A stretch of DNA of 27,500 bases from an uncultured Dorea sp. Lineage in GTDB: Bacteria; Bacillota; Clostridia; Lachnospirales; Lachnospiraceae. The position numbers were made by a program, and so were the translations under genes. Positions 1-7,765 of this stretch are shown here, one piece after another; positions within the stretch are counted from its first letter, which is position 1; each line of letters opens with the position of its first letter. The notes under the pieces are model-generated. The model was given only the letters and a program-made list of their open reading frames with translations, did no database searches and was not told the origin of the DNA. The stretch is taken from contig CAJTQA010000046.1 of the NCBI GenBank assembly GCA_910578455.1, positions 1 through 27,500 on the forward strand. The letters are read 5' to 3'.

Positions 1-50
1 TCGCTTCTGCTTACTCTATTCTCCCCAGCATAGCTGGGGGATTAGCGTTT
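1..50. mobile_element. Probable end of an IS200/IS605-like element (partial)
   Basis: A short perfect hairpin lies at 23-39 (CCCCAGC, loop ATA, GCTGGGG) at the point where the neighbouring secreted-protein gene abruptly stops resembling its family. Subterminal hairpins of this size are the recognition structures at the left ends of IS200/IS605-family elements, which have no terminal inverted repeats. No transposase is inside the window, so the family is inferred from the hairpin and from the broken host gene only. The exact junction is unknown and probably lies between 40 and 62. Confidence 0.45.
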
Positions 51-1177
51 TCATTCACTTTCTTCTTGCTTGTCAGCTTAAATTTGTACCAATCTGCCTG
101 TTTACTGTTCTTTCCCGACTCAATAATTCCGCTCTTTGTTTTCTTTTTCTTGATAGTTACCGCCTTTTTCTTTGTCTTTCCGCTCTTCTCGGAAATCTTG
201 CTGTTTACAGCATTTAGAACATATGCGCCCTTACTGTTAAATCTGGCATCAACTCGGATATAATATGTCTTTCCTTTTGCCACTCCATATGTGGGAACAT
301 TTCCCAAATACGAGGCTCCGGACAAGGCTCTTTTCGATGCATCACACAAGATTACTTTGTGATTTGATGGATCCCCCTGAACTCTTAAATATCCGGTATA
401 CGGAGCTTTAAATGAGAAATAATTTGTCTGGGCATCTCTCTGTCCTACTGCTATTGGCTGATTATTTCCAATAGCTCTATCGGAACCATTGTAATACGTA
501 TAGCTGAGATTGTACGTTGTATTCTCTTGCGTTGTATAAATTCCAATATAATATCCGCGACCGGCCGGTATATTAAAAACCTTAGTCGCTGTACGCGTAG
601 ACGCACTTACATAACCGGGCGCATCATAGGACAGCGTACTTGCCCTTGTCATTAATTCCTTATCTGTAAAAACCCCAAAATTAAAATTGCCTGCCGTACA
701 AGTGGCCGTTATGGAAACTACTCCTTTAGCAGGGAATGAAACCAGCACAGAATCATAATACTTTCCATCCGCCCTTTTAGTCAGCTCTTTCGTTTCCAGC
801 GACTCTGTCGGCTCCGAAATATCCTCTGCCTCTTCTGCCCCGATCTCTACCTCCGGAGCTGCCTCAACAGTCTCTTCCACTTCATCCTGAACCTCGTCCT
901 CTGCCTTTACATCCTCATCCTTCTTTTCCTCTGCCTCGGGAGCCTCGCTCTCTGCCGTTTCCTCTTCCGGCGGGGCAACTGTTATGTCAGGCTCTTCCTC
1001 CTTCGGCTCTGACTCCGGTTCCGTTGTCGTTTCCGCCTCCGGTTCCTGTGGCTCTGCCATCTCCTGTGTCTGCGTCCTCTGCTCGTCCACGTCCTCAGCG
1101 CGCACTACGTCGCCTGCTGATACGATGAGTGCGAAAGCAAGCAGAATTGATACGATCTTACTTGTTCTTTTCTTCAT
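11..1177 (-). CDS. Secreted acidic protein with PPC-like beta domains, 3' end truncated
   Basis: A 388-residue reading frame. The start at 1177 is chosen because AAGGAG lies 9 bases upstream and a signal peptide follows (KKR, hydrophobic core, cleavage near VRA-ED). Residues about 28-130 are a low-complexity Glu/Pro/Ala/Thr stalk. Then come two beta-rich repeats resembling bacterial pre-peptidase C-terminal (PPC) domains, and the start of a third (GIIESGKNSKQADWYKFKL). The third repeat stops after about 30 residues, and the last dozen residues (NENANPPAMLGRIE) are encoded by the hairpin DNA at the window edge. The gene is therefore very probably interrupted by an IS-like element and was once longer. 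Likely exported to the cell surface or medium; no catalytic domain is visible, and one could have been lost with the missing C-terminus. The domain call rests on sequence pattern only. Confidence 0.75.
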   Translation of the reverse strand: MKKRTSKIVSILLAFALIVSAGDVVRAEDVDEQRTQTQEMAEPQEPEAETTTEPESEPKEEEPDITVAPPEEETAESEAPEAEEKKDEDVKAEDEVQDEVEETVEAAPEVEIGAEEAEDISEPTESLETKELTKRADGKYYDSVLVSFPAKGVVSITATCTAGNFNFGVFTDKELMTRASTLSYDAPGYVSASTRTATKVFNIPAGRGYYIGIYTTQENTTYNLSYTYYNGSDRAIGNNQPIAVGQRDAQTNYFSFKAPYTGYLRVQGDPSNHKVILCDASKRALSGASYLGNVPTYGVAKGKTYYIRVDARFNSKGAYVLNAVNSKISEKSGKTKKKAVTIKKKKTKSGIIESGKNSKQADWYKFKLTSKKKVNENANPPAMLGRIE

Positions 1178-1226
1178 AACTTTGCTCTCCTTCATACTTA
1201 TTATGTAGTTAAAAATCGCTGATAAT

Positions 1227-1255
1227 ATTATAACAAACTTCCATATAATTATCAA
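1227..1255 (-). promoter_or_regulatory. Sigma-A promoter of the secreted-protein gene
   Basis: On the minus strand TTGATA (1255-1250) and TATAAT (1232-1227) are separated by 17 bases. The -10 box is a perfect consensus, and the start codon follows at 1177. Confidence 0.75.
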
Positions 1256-1447
1256 TTATCTTTCTCGATATAATGTTGATTTTCTGTCAATTCTTTGCTT
1301 TTCTACTTTTATTTCGTTTTACATGATTTCACATTGCCCGCAGATATCTGCCGCTTACCATTTTGCATTATTTATTATCATTAATTTCATATTTACAATC
1401 AAACCACCATATTATTTATATTTTTATATTATTTTTGCAGGAAACTG

Positions 1448-1475
1448 TTGACGTTCCGTCAAAATATGGTAGAAT
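1448..1475 (+). promoter_or_regulatory. Extended -10 promoter of the aminotransferase gene
   Basis: TTGACG (1448-1453) and TAGAAT (1470-1475) are spaced by 16 bases, and TGG just before the -10 gives an extended -10 motif. The ribosome binding site GGAGG is at 1503-1507. The A/T-rich stretch 1256-1447 between this and the divergent promoter shows nothing else I can name. Confidence 0.7.
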
Positions 1476-1516
1476 ATTGACATTGAGTCTAAGAATAGAT
1501 ATGGAGGTTATTTAAC

Positions 1517-2803
1517 ATGGCAGCATACAGCGAATTGTCGAAAGAGGAGTTATCAGAACTGAGGACAGAACTTGAAAAACAGTTTACGGAAGAGAAAGCT
1601 AAGGGGCTGTCCTTAGACATGTCCCGGGGCAAGCCGTCGGCAGAGCAGCTCAATCTTTCCATGGAGATGATGGACGTCCTGAAAAGCGACTCCGACCTTA
1701 TCTGCGAAGAAGGCGTGGACTGCCGCAATTACGGCGTACTGGACGGCATCCGGGAGGCAAAGCAGCTTTTAGCCGACATGATGGAAGTTCCGAAAGATAA
1801 TATCGTAATCTTTGGAAATTCCAGCCTGAACGTTATGTTTGATACCATTTCCCGCTGTATGACGCACGGAGTCTTAGGCAGCACTCCCTGGTGCAAGCTG
1901 GACAAAGTAAAATTTTTGTGCCCGGTTCCAGGTTATGACCGACACTTTGCCATTACGGAATATTTCGGAATCGAAATGGTGAACGTGCCTATGACTCATA
2001 CCGGCCCCGACATGGACATTGTCGAACAGTTGGTAAGCTCCGACCCGTCCATCAAGGGGATCTGGTGCGTTCCGAAGTATTCCAATCCGCAGGGCATCAC
2101 CTATTCCGATGAAACCGTCCACCGCTTTGCAGCTCTGAAACCGGCGGCAGAGGACTTCCGCATCTTCTGGGATAACGCATACGGAATCCATCACCTGTAC
2201 GGCGACAAGCAGGACTATCTCATCGAGATATTGATGGAGTGCAAAAAAGAGGGGAATCCCAACATGGTCTACAAGTTTTCCTCCACCTCAAAAATCAGTT
2301 TCCCAGGTTCAGGAATCGCCGCAATCGCCGCATCGGACGACAACCTGGAGGAAATCCGCCGGCAGATGCGGATACAGACCATCGGCCATGACAAGGTGAA
2401 CCAGTTAAGGCATGCCCGCTATTTCGGAGATATCTCCGGCATGGTAAACCATATGAAACGGCATGCAGACATTATGCGCCCCAAGTTTGACATCGTGCTC
2501 TCTTCCCTTGAGAGGGAGCTTGGAGGACTTGGCATCGGCTCCTGGCTCACTCCAAGAGGCGGTTATTTCATCTCTTTTGATTCCATGGAGGGATGCGCCA
2601 AGAAAATTGTCGCAAAGGCGAAAGAGGCAGGGCTTGTCATGACAGGGGCAGGCGCCACCTTCCCTTACGGAAAAGACCCGAGAGACAGCAATATCCGGAT
2701 TGCCCCGTCTTATCCTACCGTGCAGGAGCTGAAACTGGCAGTGGAAATCTTCATCCTCTGCGTAAAGCTTGTAAGCGTAGAAAAATTGCTGGAGAGCAGA
2801 TAG
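1517..2803 (+). CDS. PLP-dependent aminotransferase, aspartate aminotransferase-like (MocR-type fold I)
   Basis: A 428-residue protein of the aminotransferase class that includes the Corynebacterium glutamicum-type aspartate aminotransferase (Pfam Aminotran_MocR, PF12897). Diagnostic stretches are LDMSRGKPS near the N-terminus, the Asn-Pro-Gln-Gly segment YSNPQGITYS, the PLP-contacting FWDNAYG, and the Schiff-base lysine in FSSTSKISFPGSG (Lys259). The C-terminus has SNIRIAPSYPT, with the substrate-carboxylate arginine. It likely moves amino groups between aspartate or another amino acid and 2-oxoglutarate in the cytoplasm; exact specificity cannot be read from sequence. It is monocistronic, with its own promoter and GGAGG 9 bases before ATG, and ends at a terminator shared with convergent radA. 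Confidence 0.9.
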   Translation: MAAYSELSKEELSELRTELEKQFTEEKAKGLSLDMSRGKPSAEQLNLSMEMMDVLKSDSDLICEEGVDCRNYGVLDGIREAKQLLADMMEVPKDNIVIFGNSSLNVMFDTISRCMTHGVLGSTPWCKLDKVKFLCPVPGYDRHFAITEYFGIEMVNVPMTHTGPDMDIVEQLVSSDPSIKGIWCVPKYSNPQGITYSDETVHRFAALKPAAEDFRIFWDNAYGIHHLYGDKQDYLIEILMECKKEGNPNMVYKFSSTSKISFPGSGIAAIAASDDNLEEIRRQMRIQTIGHDKVNQLRHARYFGDISGMVNHMKRHADIMRPKFDIVLSSLERELGGLGIGSWLTPRGGYFISFDSMEGCAKKIVAKAKEAGLVMTGAGATFPYGKDPRDSNIRIAPSYPTVQELKLAVEIFILCVKLVSVEKLLESR

Positions 2804-2817
2804 CCCCATAATATAAT

Positions 2818-2854
2818 TTCAGCCATGCAGGCACTGAAATGCCGCATGGCTGAA
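2818..2854. terminator. Bidirectional terminator between aminotransferase and radA
   Basis: An 11-bp perfect inverted repeat (TTCAGCCATGC at 2818-2828 and its complement at 2844-2854) lies between convergent genes. U-tracts are poor on both sides (ATTATATT on minus, TCATTCTTCT on plus), so efficiency is uncertain. Confidence 0.65.
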
Positions 2855-2887
2855 TCATTCTTCTGGTATGTATCCCCAATAGCCTCT

Positions 2888-4243
2888 CTATATCAGGCTG
2901 ATTGCCTGGTTTACCGATTTCACGCCGATTATCTCAATCCCGGCATCCTTATCTGCCCCCTTTACCGACACCTCCGGCATGATACATGTCTTAAAGCCAA
3001 GCTTTTTCGCTTCCGCCACCCGCTGTTCCGGCATGGTCACGGCACGCACTTCCCCGCTTAAGCCCACTTCCCCGAATACAATGGTATCTTCAGGAAACGG
3101 CCTGTTCTTATAGCTGGAAACAATCGCCATCACAATCCCCAGATCAGCCGCCGGCTCGTTCATGCGGATGCCCCCGGCAATATTTACATACGCATCGTAG
3201 TTAGAGAGCGGCAGCCCCAGCCTCTTTTCCAGGACAGCCATCAAAAGATTCACCCGGTTATAGTCCAGCCCCGCCGCCGTCCTTCTAGGCATCCCAAAGT
3301 TGCTTTTACAGATCAGCGCCTGGATCTCCATGAGCATCGGACGGGTCCCTTCCATAGCGCAGGCTACAACCGAGCCGGACGCATGCTCCGGTTTCCCGCT
3401 AAGCATAAACTCCGACGGATTCTTCACTTCCTCCAGCCCACTCTTTTGCATCTCGAACACGCCGATTTCATTGGTGGAGCCAAAACGGTTTTTCACACCC
3501 CGCAGGATCCTGTAAGATGCATGCCTGTCGCCCTCAAAGTAAAGGACTGTGTCTACCATATGCTCCAGCACTCTGGGGCCTGCCACCGTTCCTTCTTTTG
3601 TCACATGGCCTACGATGAAGACAGAGATATTAAGTCCCTTTGCAAGCTGCATCAGCACATTCGTAGACTCCCGCACCTGCGACACGCTTCCCGGCGCAGA
3701 GCCCACTTCTTCATTGTACATCGTCTGGATAGAGTCTATAACGGCAATTTCTGGATTATATTTTTCAATCACATCCCGGATCACGCCAAGATTTGTCTCA
3801 CAGAGCAGATACATGGATTCATCAAAATCACCCATGCGGTTCGCCCTCAGCTTGATCTGACGCAGCGACTCCTCCCCGGAAATGTACAGAACCTTCTTTT
3901 TCATGCCCGCAAGTTTCCGGCACACCTGCAGCAGCAGGGTTGACTTCCCGATTCCCGGATCGCCCCCTACCAGCACCATCGAGCCCGGCACGATTCCTCC
4001 TCCTAATACATGGTCAAGCTCTTCTATCCCTGTCCGGATCCTCTCATCCTCGCCGGCAGAAACATCTTTCAGGCTGACGGGTTCTGCCGACCGGCGTCCC
4101 TTTACATCATCCGTTTTAGCTGATGTCACTTTTTCTTCCACAAATGTATTCCACTCTTTGCACATGGGGCATTGCCCAAGCCACTTACGCTCCTCGTGCC
4201 CGCAATTCTGGCAGAAAAACACGCTTTTCTTTGCTTTCGCCAT
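2888..4243 (-). CDS. radA: DNA repair protein RadA
   Basis: A 451-residue RecA-like branch-migration ATPase that processes recombination intermediates. The sequence shows an N-terminal four-cysteine zinc finger (Cys11, 14, 25, 28), Walker A GGDPGIGKST at about 92-101, the RadA-specific KNRFG motif in the middle, and a C-terminal Lon-protease-like domain typical of the family. An upstream in-frame ATG exists at 4288, but the start at 4243 has GAGGAG 7 bases before it and gives the usual MAKxKxxFxCxxCG beginning. The gene is downstream of clpC and a small gene on the same strand, as radA follows clpC in Bacillus; here a terminator (4287-4312) sits just before it, so it is either read through or has its own weak promoter. 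disA, which often follows radA, is absent. Confidence 0.96.
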   Translation of the reverse strand: MAKAKKSVFFCQNCGHEERKWLGQCPMCKEWNTFVEEKVTSAKTDDVKGRRSAEPVSLKDVSAGEDERIRTGIEELDHVLGGGIVPGSMVLVGGDPGIGKSTLLLQVCRKLAGMKKKVLYISGEESLRQIKLRANRMGDFDESMYLLCETNLGVIRDVIEKYNPEIAVIDSIQTMYNEEVGSAPGSVSQVRESTNVLMQLAKGLNISVFIVGHVTKEGTVAGPRVLEHMVDTVLYFEGDRHASYRILRGVKNRFGSTNEIGVFEMQKSGLEEVKNPSEFMLSGKPEHASGSVVACAMEGTRPMLMEIQALICKSNFGMPRRTAAGLDYNRVNLLMAVLEKRLGLPLSNYDAYVNIAGGIRMNEPAADLGIVMAIVSSYKNRPFPEDTIVFGEVGLSGEVRAVTMPEQRVAEAKKLGFKTCIMPEVSVKGADKDAGIEIIGVKSVNQAISLI

Positions 4244-4286
4244 CTCATCTCTCCTCGTTTCCCCAGTACGTCTTTGCTGCGTTTCC

Positions 4287-4312
4287 AAAAAAGGGCTGCA
4301 GCAGCGCAGCCC
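4287..4312 (-). terminator. Rho-independent terminator downstream of the 4334-4747 gene
   Basis: Reading the minus strand: GGGCTGC (4312-4306), six-base loop, GCAGCCC (4299-4293), then six T residues (4292-4287). A textbook GC-rich stem plus U-tract. It should separate the gntR-clpC-orf transcript from radA. Confidence 0.85.
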
Positions 4313-4333
4313 TCTTTGAAAGTCTTATGGCAT

Positions 4334-4747
4334 TTATTTTTTAATGATCCTGACTGTCACATTTCTGTCCGGCACAAGCTCCGCGCTCACGCTGAGCTTT
4401 CCGCTTAAGTTTGTAGAGATGTCTCCTACATTTACATCGTCCATATATACAACATACTGACTGTCCGCCTCCAGCTCAAGGGTAAACTGCGCGTCCTTGT
4501 CTCCCGATACCCCAAATGACACTTCTTTCTCAGATGCTTTAAAGTTCTCAACCGCCGTTCCCGGAACTGATTCGTATACGAACATCCCGTTCCTTTCAAG
4601 TTTCGTAATCTCAGAAAACGTCTTTACTTTGTATACGTTTCCCTGAAACTCAAAACCATCCAGTTTCGTCTTGCCGCCCAAGGTATAATCGCCAAAACTA
4701 AGTGTTCCGTCTGCCTCTGCCCTCAAAAGTTCTTTCACTGCTGCCAC
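4334..4747 (-). CDS. Conserved small protein of unknown function, beta-rich
   Basis: 137 residues, starting with GTG at 4747 and AGGAGG 8 bases upstream. The protein is soluble, without signal peptide or membrane segment. It is predicted mostly beta: an N-terminal part (KELLRAEADGTLSFGDYTL, then FQGNVYKVKTFSEITKLERNG) and a C-terminal immunoglobulin-like stretch (YVVYMDDVNVGDISTNLSGKLSV). I recall similar clostridial proteins carrying an 'endosialidase' label, but see no glycosidase signature here and do not adopt it. It lies 80 bases downstream of clpC, shares direction with gntR-clpC, and is followed by a strong terminator, so it may be the last gene of that operon. A role in proteolysis would be pure inference from position. 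Confidence 0.8.
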   Translation of the reverse strand: MAAVKELLRAEADGTLSFGDYTLGGKTKLDGFEFQGNVYKVKTFSEITKLERNGMFVYESVPGTAVENFKASEKEVSFGVSGDKDAQFTLELEADSQYVVYMDDVNVGDISTNLSGKLSVSAELVPDRNVTVRIIKK

Positions 4748-4827
4748 TTATTTATCCTCCTATATTTGTACATAATACACAGCGCAACGCTGCTTTGTCC
4801 TTTTGTACAGTATACCTTAAAACCACT

Positions 4828-7266
4828 TTATTTTGTAGTCTTTCGCACAAATTTTATTTCTTTTTTAGAGATTCCTGCCGCCACCTCACAGCCTCTTTCT
4901 ATCTCCCCGGAAAGCACTGCTTCCGCAAGCTTATCTTCCAGGCAGGTCTGGATTGCCCGTCTCAAAGGACGCGCGCCATACTTTTTATCCATGCCCTTTT
5001 CCAAGATAAATTCCTTTACGGAATCCCTGACTGTAAAGCTGATATCAAGCTGCTCCTTTGCCCTCTTTACGACATCCCGGCACATTAAGGTCACGATTTT
5101 TTTCATCTCTGCCTTGCCAAGCGGGTGGAAGACGATGATTTCATCGATCCGGTTCAGGAATTCAGGACGGAAGATAAGCTTGATCTCGTTCAAGACATTG
5201 CCCTTCATTCGCTTATAATCTCCTGCCGCGTCCTCCCTTGCATTAAAGCCCAGCTTTTTCGGATCTATAATCGCCTGCGCCCCCGCATTGGACGTCATGA
5301 TAATGACCGTATTCCGGAAATCGACCTTCCGTCCCTGGGAATCCGTAATATGCCCGTCATCCAGAACCTGAAGCAGGATATTGAACACATCCGGGTGGGC
5401 TTTCTCTATCTCATCGAACAAAAGCACTGAATACGGGTGCCTCCTGACGCGCTCGCTCAGCTGCCCCCCGTCGTCATGCCCCACATATCCCGGAGGCGAT
5501 CCGATCATTTTCGCAACGCTGTGTTTCTCCATATACTCGGACATATCAACGCGAATCATGGAATCCTCTTTTCCAAATAATGCCTCGGCAAGCGCTTTTG
5601 AAAGCTCCGTCTTCCCGACTCCGGTAGGTCCGAGGAACAGGAAAGAGCCGATCGGACGTTTCGGATCTTTAAGCCCGACCCTCCCGCGCCGCACTGCCCT
5701 GGCAACCGCAGTAACCGCCTCTTCCTGGCCAATAACTCTTTTGTGAAGCGTCTGCTCCAGCCTCTGGAGCCTTGCGCTCTCGGATTCCTGCAGCCGCTGC
5801 ACCGGGATCTTCGTCCATTGAGATACAACATCCGCAATATCTTCCTCTTTTACCGCCATATTTCTTTTCTGGCATCTCTTCTCAAAACGTTTCCTTGACT
5901 GTATCAGCTTTTTCTCCGTCTTTTCTTTTTCCTGTTTCCACACAGATGCCTGCGCCATATCCCCCCTGCGGATTGAGGTTTCAATCTCCTCCCGCTGCTT
6001 TGAGAGCAATGTTTCCAGCTCCGAGAGGTTCTCCGGGGATTTAAAGCTCTTAAGGCTTACTTTTGAGCATGCCTCATCCAGCACATCCAATGCTTTGTCC
6101 GGCAGGAAACGGTCGTTAATGTAACGGCCGGAAAGATTCACCGCGGCTCTCAGGGCATCTTCTTCTATCTCCACATGATGATGCTCCTCATACTTTTCCC
6201 TCAGTCCCTGCAGGATGTCAAGGCATTCCTCCTGCGTCGGCTCCTCGACCGTCACCGGCTGAAACCTTCTCTCCAGCGCGGCGTCTTTCTCGATATACTT
6301 GCGGTACTCCGTGACTGTCGTCGCCCCGATGAGCTGCAGTTCCCCCCGCGCCAGGGATGGCTTTAGTATATTAGAGGCGTCAATGGCTCCCTCTGCTCCC
6401 CCGGCCCCGATGATAGTGTGCACTTCATCAAGGAAAAGGATGATATTTCCCAGCGCTTTTACCTCCCGGATAAGCCCCTTCATCCGTTCCTCAAACTCGC
6501 CTCTGTACTTGGAGCCTGCTACCATGCCCGCAAGATCCATCGTATATACCTTTCGTTCTTTCATGCTGTCCGGCACTGCACCCGCCGCAATCTTCCTGGC
6601 CAGCCCCTCGATGACAGCCGTCTTTCCCACGCCCGGCTCGCCCACCAGGCAGGGATTGTTCTTCGTCCTTCTGCTTAAGATCTGCATCAGCCTGTTTATC
6701 TCAGCCTCACGCCCAATGACCGGGTCAAGCCCGCCCTCCGCTGCAAGTTCCGTCAAGTCGGTTCCGTACTGCTCTAAAATACCGCCCTTTCTTCCCGGGC
6801 CTGCCTGCTGCATCTCCTCCTGGTACTCCTTTGGGCTGATCCCGATTACCGCCAGAACTTCCTGGAACATCTTCTGCACATTTAAGTTAAGCGTAATAAG
6901 CATCCTTGTCGCGACACACTCCACATCACGCAAGAGAACAAGGAGCATGTGTTCTGTTCCTGTCTTTTCCGCACGCTCCTTCTGTGCCTCCTCCCGGCTC
7001 TCTTCCAGGATACATTCAAGCCGCGGGCTATACTTTGGGTTATGCACCACCGGCACCTCGCCCGAGGGCGATACAAGCTCATCAACAATCTTTCGTATGT
7101 TCTCCTCATCCACCCCATTTGCCGCCAGTATCTGCCCGGCGACGCCTGTGTATACTTTACGCAGCCCGATCAGAAGATGCTCGGTTCCCACATAAGGGTG
7201 GTTCAATTCCTTTGCAGCTGCCTGTGCAATCTGCAGCGCCTCTTTTGCCTGTTGTGTATATTCCAT
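4828..7266 (-). CDS. clpC: ATP-dependent Clp protease ATP-binding subunit ClpC
   Basis: A 812-residue class I Hsp100 unfoldase. Order: paired Clp N-domain repeats (about 1-145), first AAA+ module with Walker A GEPGVGKT (209-216), a middle domain with a UVR-like helix (KQREEIETSIRRGDMAQA), second AAA+ module with Walker A GPTGVGKT (546-553), and the C-terminal D2-small domain. The tripeptide L672-G673-F674 matches the ClpP-docking loop (VGF in Bacillus ClpC), so it should feed substrates to ClpP. The start at 7266 is preferred over the longer frame from 7320 because AAAGGA precedes it by 8 bases and the family begins near here. The start is 4 bases after the stop of the GntR regulator, showing tight co-transcription. 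clpP is not in the window. Confidence 0.96.
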   Translation of the reverse strand: MEYTQQAKEALQIAQAAAKELNHPYVGTEHLLIGLRKVYTGVAGQILAANGVDEENIRKIVDELVSPSGEVPVVHNPKYSPRLECILEESREEAQKERAEKTGTEHMLLVLLRDVECVATRMLITLNLNVQKMFQEVLAVIGISPKEYQEEMQQAGPGRKGGILEQYGTDLTELAAEGGLDPVIGREAEINRLMQILSRRTKNNPCLVGEPGVGKTAVIEGLARKIAAGAVPDSMKERKVYTMDLAGMVAGSKYRGEFEERMKGLIREVKALGNIILFLDEVHTIIGAGGAEGAIDASNILKPSLARGELQLIGATTVTEYRKYIEKDAALERRFQPVTVEEPTQEECLDILQGLREKYEEHHHVEIEEDALRAAVNLSGRYINDRFLPDKALDVLDEACSKVSLKSFKSPENLSELETLLSKQREEIETSIRRGDMAQASVWKQEKEKTEKKLIQSRKRFEKRCQKRNMAVKEEDIADVVSQWTKIPVQRLQESESARLQRLEQTLHKRVIGQEEAVTAVARAVRRGRVGLKDPKRPIGSFLFLGPTGVGKTELSKALAEALFGKEDSMIRVDMSEYMEKHSVAKMIGSPPGYVGHDDGGQLSERVRRHPYSVLLFDEIEKAHPDVFNILLQVLDDGHITDSQGRKVDFRNTVIIMTSNAGAQAIIDPKKLGFNAREDAAGDYKRMKGNVLNEIKLIFRPEFLNRIDEIIVFHPLGKAEMKKIVTLMCRDVVKRAKEQLDISFTVRDSVKEFILEKGMDKKYGARPLRRAIQTCLEDKLAEAVLSGEIERGCEVAAGISKKEIKFVRKTTK

Positions 7267-7270
7267 AGCA

Positions 7271-7645
7271 TTAATCCTTTCTATACTCGTCAAATATTTC
7301 ATCCACAAGAGAATGTACATCCTGCCGGGATATCTGCTTACAGAACCCCTTTGCCAGCATCACCCTGAGCTGCGCTTTCATCTTAAGGAGAGCCTCCGCC
7401 TTATCAATATCAAGAGCGATCACAGCTCCTCTGCGCCTGTCAAGCTGTATGAACCCTTCCTGTTTCAAAATGCTGTACGCCTTATTTACAGTATGCATGT
7501 TAATCCCCACAGTGTCCGCCAGCCGCCTCACCGACGGCAGGGCATCCCCCTCCCGCAGCAAATCCATGGCTATCCCCATGATGATCTGATTCTGCAATTG
7601 GACATATATTGCCTCGTCACTGTTAAAATCAATCTCTATGTACAT
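7271..7645 (-). CDS. GntR-family transcriptional regulator, YtrA subfamily
   Basis: 124 residues: an N-terminal winged helix-turn-helix (about 1-72, with the GntR hallmarks IYVQLQNQI, LPSVRRLADTVGIN and VNKAYSILKQEGFI), then a short helical tail of about 50 residues, the size typical of the YtrA branch, which lacks a large ligand-binding domain. Such proteins usually repress their own operon. Its stop lies 4 bases before clpC, making it the likely regulator of the chaperone. In Bacillus this position is held by ctsR-mcsA-mcsB, absent here. The ligand or stress signal cannot be read from sequence. Confidence 0.9.
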   Translation of the reverse strand: MYIEIDFNSDEAIYVQLQNQIIMGIAMDLLREGDALPSVRRLADTVGINMHTVNKAYSILKQEGFIQLDRRRGAVIALDIDKAEALLKMKAQLRVMLAKGFCKQISRQDVHSLVDEIFDEYRKD

Positions 7646-7682
7646 TATACCACCTTTTCTTCTGTTCTAATGTGCCAGATAC

Positions 7683-7711
7683 ACTATAACACAATCAAAA
7701 GAAGCTTACAA
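7683..7711 (-). promoter_or_regulatory. Promoter of gntR-clpC
   Basis: On the minus strand TTGTAA (7711-7706) and TATAGT (7688-7683) are 17 bases apart. The -35 box forms one arm of the inverted repeat at 7704-7725, so a protein on that repeat or the ald terminator hairpin would overlap the promoter. Confidence 0.65.
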
Positions 7712-7725
7712 CCTAAATTGTAAGC
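7704..7725 (-). terminator. Inverted repeat: ald terminator and possible GntR operator
   Basis: GCTTACAA and TTGTAAGC form a perfect 8-bp inverted repeat with a 6-base spacer, lying 40 bases after the ald stop codon and followed on the minus strand by TTCTTTTGATT. It can act as an intrinsic terminator for ald. Because its distal arm contains the -35 box of the gntR promoter, it could equally be the autoregulatory operator; sequence alone cannot decide. Confidence 0.6.
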
Positions 7726-7765
7726 TCCTTTCGCAACTTTGAAGGAATTAAGTTAGGAAAACGTC

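Noticed and set aside
66..263. Hydrophobic open frame opposite the secreted-protein gene
   Set aside because: It is the complement of a Lys-rich coding region; no ribosome binding site or family resemblance.
3383..3943. 186-codon open frame on the plus strand inside radA
   Set aside because: Antisense shadow of a well-supported radA; biased composition without a recognisable motif.
4748..4827. Short stem CAGCG/CGCTG between clpC and the 4334-4747 gene, considered as a clpC terminator
   Set aside because: Only five pairs and no T-tract, so the genes may be co-transcribed.
6299..7195. 298-codon open frame on the plus strand inside clpC
   Set aside because: Antisense shadow of clpC: Ser/Pro-rich translation, no start site, no family.
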